Assembly (NCBI GenBank): GCA_024349765.1
Contig: AP026073.1
Coordinates: 7,006,001 to 7,070,000, forward strand
Source: Streptomyces nigrescens
GTDB taxonomy: Bacteria > Actinomycetota > Actinomycetes > Streptomycetales > Streptomycetaceae
Length of the DNA stretch: 64,000 nucleotides
Direction of reading: 5' to 3'
The number at the start of each line of letters is the position of its first letter. The first letter of the stretch is position 1. The notes under the pieces are model-generated. The model made no database searches, was not told the DNA's origin, and saw only the letters and a program-made list of their open reading frames with translations. Positions 63,333 through 64,000 of this stretch are shown here, piece by piece. A program made the translations under genes and the position numbers.

Positions 63333-63500
63333 CGCTCTCACCCTTCCCGTCGCGGAGGAATACCGCCTGCCCCTCCCCCGGCCGCCCCTTCCCTCCCTTC
63401 CATGCTGCCTCCGCACGCGCCGGACGTCCCCCGGGACACCGCCCGGCGCCTCGTCCCAACGGCCCCCCGCCGGTTGCGCCGCCGTCCCCCGCCCGGCTCG

Positions 63501-63947
63501 ATGGGACACATGGAGTCGAGTCAGCCCACACCGGAAAGCCGTTCCGTACCGCCCGCCGAACGGTCCCACTGGGTCGCTTTCGCCGGCATCCTGCTGATGC
63601 TGAGCGGCCTGTTCGACCTGATCAACGGCTTCGTCGCCCTGCTCGACCACGGCTACTACGCCACGACCGCCAACCACGGCAACCGCCTGCTGATCTTCAA
63701 CTTCGCCTTCTGGGGCTGGGTGTGGATCATCATCGGCGTGGCCCAGGTCCTGGCGAGCCTGGGCGTCTTCCTCGGGGCGCGGGCCGCGCGGATCACCGGC
63801 ATCGTGCTGGCCTCCGCCTGCCTCGTGGGCCAGCTCATCTTCCTGTCGGCGTTCCCCTACTGGTCGATCTTCGTCATGGCCATGTCCCTGCTCGTCATCT
63901 ACGGCCTGGTCTCCGTCCCCCGGCACGTACCGGGGGAGCGCGTCTGA
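63501..63947 (+). CDS. Small four-helix membrane protein (DUF7144-like)
   Basis: 148 residues. After about 25 polar residues come four membrane helices (WVAFAGILLMLSGLFDLING, FNFAFWGWVWIIIGVAQVLA, ITGIVLASACLVGQLIFLSA, WSIFVMAMSLLVIYGLVSV). Sequence and layout match a very common actinobacterial integral membrane family of unknown function. ATG 63501 or, nine bases on, 63510. It ends 53 bp before the window edge. Confidence 0.82.
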   Translation: MGHMESSQPTPESRSVPPAERSHWVAFAGILLMLSGLFDLINGFVALLDHGYYATTANHGNRLLIFNFAFWGWVWIIIGVAQVLASLGVFLGARAARITGIVLASACLVGQLIFLSAFPYWSIFVMAMSLLVIYGLVSVPRHVPGERV

Positions 63948-64000
63948 GGGCCACCGGGACCGTTCCTCCCCCCTGGTCGGCAGCCCCTGCGCCCCAACCG

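Overview
The window is high-GC actinobacterial chromosome, almost certainly from a Streptomyces or close relative. Evidence: third-codon GC bias, many GTG/TTG starts, a GroEL2-type chaperonin behind two CIRCE operators, MsiK, CdgB with a BldD box, HbpS-SenS-SenR, CarD-IspD-IspF and the divergent PhoR-PhoP/PhoU pair. The overall gene order looks like a conserved Streptomyces core arm, broken by two mobile-DNA intrusions. No CRISPR array or rRNA operon was seen; one complete tRNA gene is present.

Layout. 0-7 kb: end of an MFS transporter, a DUF4031 pair, then a murR-murQ-PTS operon for N-acetylmuramic acid recovery and a DUF998 membrane protein. 7-11.8 kb: groEL2, a cold-shock protein, then a two-gene unit (threonine-synthase-like PLP enzyme plus ubiquitin-like sulfur carrier) headed by a SAM-I riboswitch. 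This unit reads better as sulfur/methionine metabolism than as threonine synthesis. 11.8-18.5 kb: glucosyl-3-phosphoglycerate synthase, OtsA, an HNH-like lipoprotein, then OtsB, with the intergenic region split by two head-to-head IS481-family elements that form a 2.2-kb palindrome. 18.5-23.7 kb: amino-sugar uptake and catabolism (solute-binding protein, ROK kinase, NagA, PfkB kinase) with a DasR-type operator. 23.7-38.7 kb: signalling and stress genes, namely a CBM-like membrane protein, CdgB diguanylate cyclase, flavin reductase, ArfB, TerD, an Xre regulator with a three-repeat operator, Map, HbpS-SenS-SenR, a pentapeptide protein, a quinone oxidoreductase behind a SoxR-like box, an M24 peptidase and a Ser/Thr kinase.

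38.7-47.3 kb is an accessory island ending at tRNA-Thr(TGT). It contains a divergent sulfur module: two Cys-rich proteins that share the same Trp-rich C-terminal tail, and a split YeeE/YedE (PmpA/PmpB-like) transporter. It also holds a transposase relic, a D-Ala-D-Ala carboxypeptidase with a very long low-complexity N-terminus, a Nudix fragment, two broken integrases and a second copy of the tRNA 3' half. This suggests repeated integration and decay at one attachment site.

47.4-64 kb returns to core genes: MsiK (with a DasR-type site), a sugar nucleotidyltransferase, a DoxX protein, RlmB, CysS, a PPOX-type oxidoreductase, IspF, IspD, CarD, a lipoprotein, PhoP-PhoR with PHO boxes facing PhoU, a Cys-rich metallothionein-like peptide, a DUF4242 protein and a small membrane protein.

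How the genes connect. The DasR-type sites before nagK-nagA and msiK tie amino-sugar catabolism to the shared ABC ATPase that probably energises the orphan sugar-binding protein. murR-murQ-PTS handles the sister substrate MurNAc. The riboswitch/sulfur-carrier unit and the tRNA-linked YeeE module are two independent sulfur-handling systems. Coordinates are taken from the sequence; start codons were chosen by RBS and neighbour spacing and are flagged where uncertain.
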